This document shows, in pieces, positions 7,564 to 7,874 of a stretch of 7,874 nt of DNA. This DNA is from Akkermansiaceae bacterium. Lineage in GTDB: Bacteria > Verrucomicrobiota > Verrucomicrobiia > Verrucomicrobiales > Akkermansiaceae. The number at the start of each line of letters is the position of its first letter. The first letter of the stretch is position 1. The notes beneath the pieces were generated by a model. It had not been told where the DNA came from. It saw only the letters and a list, made by a program, of their open reading frames with translations, and ran no database searches. Both the position numbers and the translations under genes were made by a program. Location: assembly GCA_023300205.1 (NCBI GenBank), contig JALZVD010000278.1, positions 1 through 7,874 on the forward strand. The letters run 5' to 3'.

Positions 7564-7872
7564 ATGGATTATACAGACATAGATCGTGATGACTTCCGCA
7601 ATCTACTAGCAGAAATAGGTAAGACCTGCATGCCATTCGGCAAATTTGGCCCTAACTTCCACCCTCCAAAAGGCGTCCCCATCATGGACCTACCTCCAGA
7701 ATACCTCGCTTGGTTCAAAGAACGAGGCTTCCCCAAAGGTCAACTCGGAGAACTCATGGCACAAGTCTGTGAAATAAAAGATGTCGGCATGGACCTACTC
7801 TTTGATCCACTAAGACAAGCCAATGGCGGCCGAGTCAGTATTCGTAAACGCCAACCCAAGTCAGACTTCTAA
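7564..7872 (+). CDS. Small DUF3820-like protein (QSregVF_b-type), complete
   Basis: This is a 102-residue soluble protein ending in TAA at 7870-7872. The core runs from MPFGKFGP (23-30) through DLPPEYLAWFKERGFPKGQL (42-61) to LLFDPLR (78-84). This matches the pattern of the DUF3820 family, labelled in Pfam a putative quorum-sensing-regulated virulence factor: M-P-F-G-K, then D-L-P-x-x-Y-L-x-W, then G-F-P-x-G-x-L-G, then an E-x-K helix. No biochemical function is established that I can state, and the Pfam label should not be read as a role here. A run of about eight residues rich in Pro/Gly between the first two blocks is longer than in the shortest family members. The tail (90-102) is basic. 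It lies 19 bp after the second phosphatase gene, so co-transcription is likely. The upstream bases TTCTCTAACCAC hold no Shine-Dalgarno sequence. Confidence 0.85.
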   Translation: MDYTDIDRDDFRNLLAEIGKTCMPFGKFGPNFHPPKGVPIMDLPPEYLAWFKERGFPKGQLGELMAQVCEIKDVGMDLLFDPLRQANGGRVSIRKRQPKSDF

Positions 7873-7874
7873 CC

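Overview
The window is a compact bacterial chromosome segment in which every supported gene lies on the + strand. Four 60-base blocks counted by hand (positions 1, 2281, 5161 and 7081 onward) give 43-48% G+C. The best guess at source is a Verrucomicrobiota (PVC-group) bacterium, and this is inference. The basis is the HhH/two-TM/Cys-ribbon protein, the SpoIIE-type phosphatases with a D-V-M-G-H-G-V-R-type core, the form of the small DUF3820-like protein, and the absence of Shine-Dalgarno sequences. No RNA gene, mobile element, CRISPR array or convincing terminator was seen.

Layout. Positions 1-381 hold the 3' end of dapF (diaminopimelate epimerase, lysine/peptidoglycan synthesis). After 77 bp comes a complete valS (459-3134, valyl-tRNA synthetase). 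After 107 bp comes a 348-residue membrane protein of unknown function (3242-4288), with an N-terminal helix-hairpin-helix-like domain, two transmembrane helices and a C-terminal cysteine ribbon. After another 74 bp, which carries the only reasonable sigma70-like promoter candidate, there is a tandem pair of paralogous signalling proteins (4363-5952 and 5949-7544). Each is PAS-PAS-coiled coil-PP2C (SpoIIE/RsbU type), and they overlap by ATGA. Nineteen bases later a short DUF3820-like protein (7564-7872) closes the window.

How they fit together. dapF and valS are housekeeping genes. The last three genes look like one transcription unit: two soluble phosphatases that would read signals through paired PAS domains, made in coupled fashion, plus a small protein of unknown role. 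SpoIIE/RsbU phosphatases normally dephosphorylate a STAS-domain anti-sigma antagonist in a partner-switching circuit. No STAS protein, anti-sigma kinase or sigma factor is encoded here, so the target must be elsewhere.

The most interesting points are the tandem phosphatase pair with different departures from the family motifs in each copy, the membrane-anchored HhH/Cys-ribbon protein, and translation starts without Shine-Dalgarno sequences, including one possible leaderless message. I see no clear evidence for a wholly new system.
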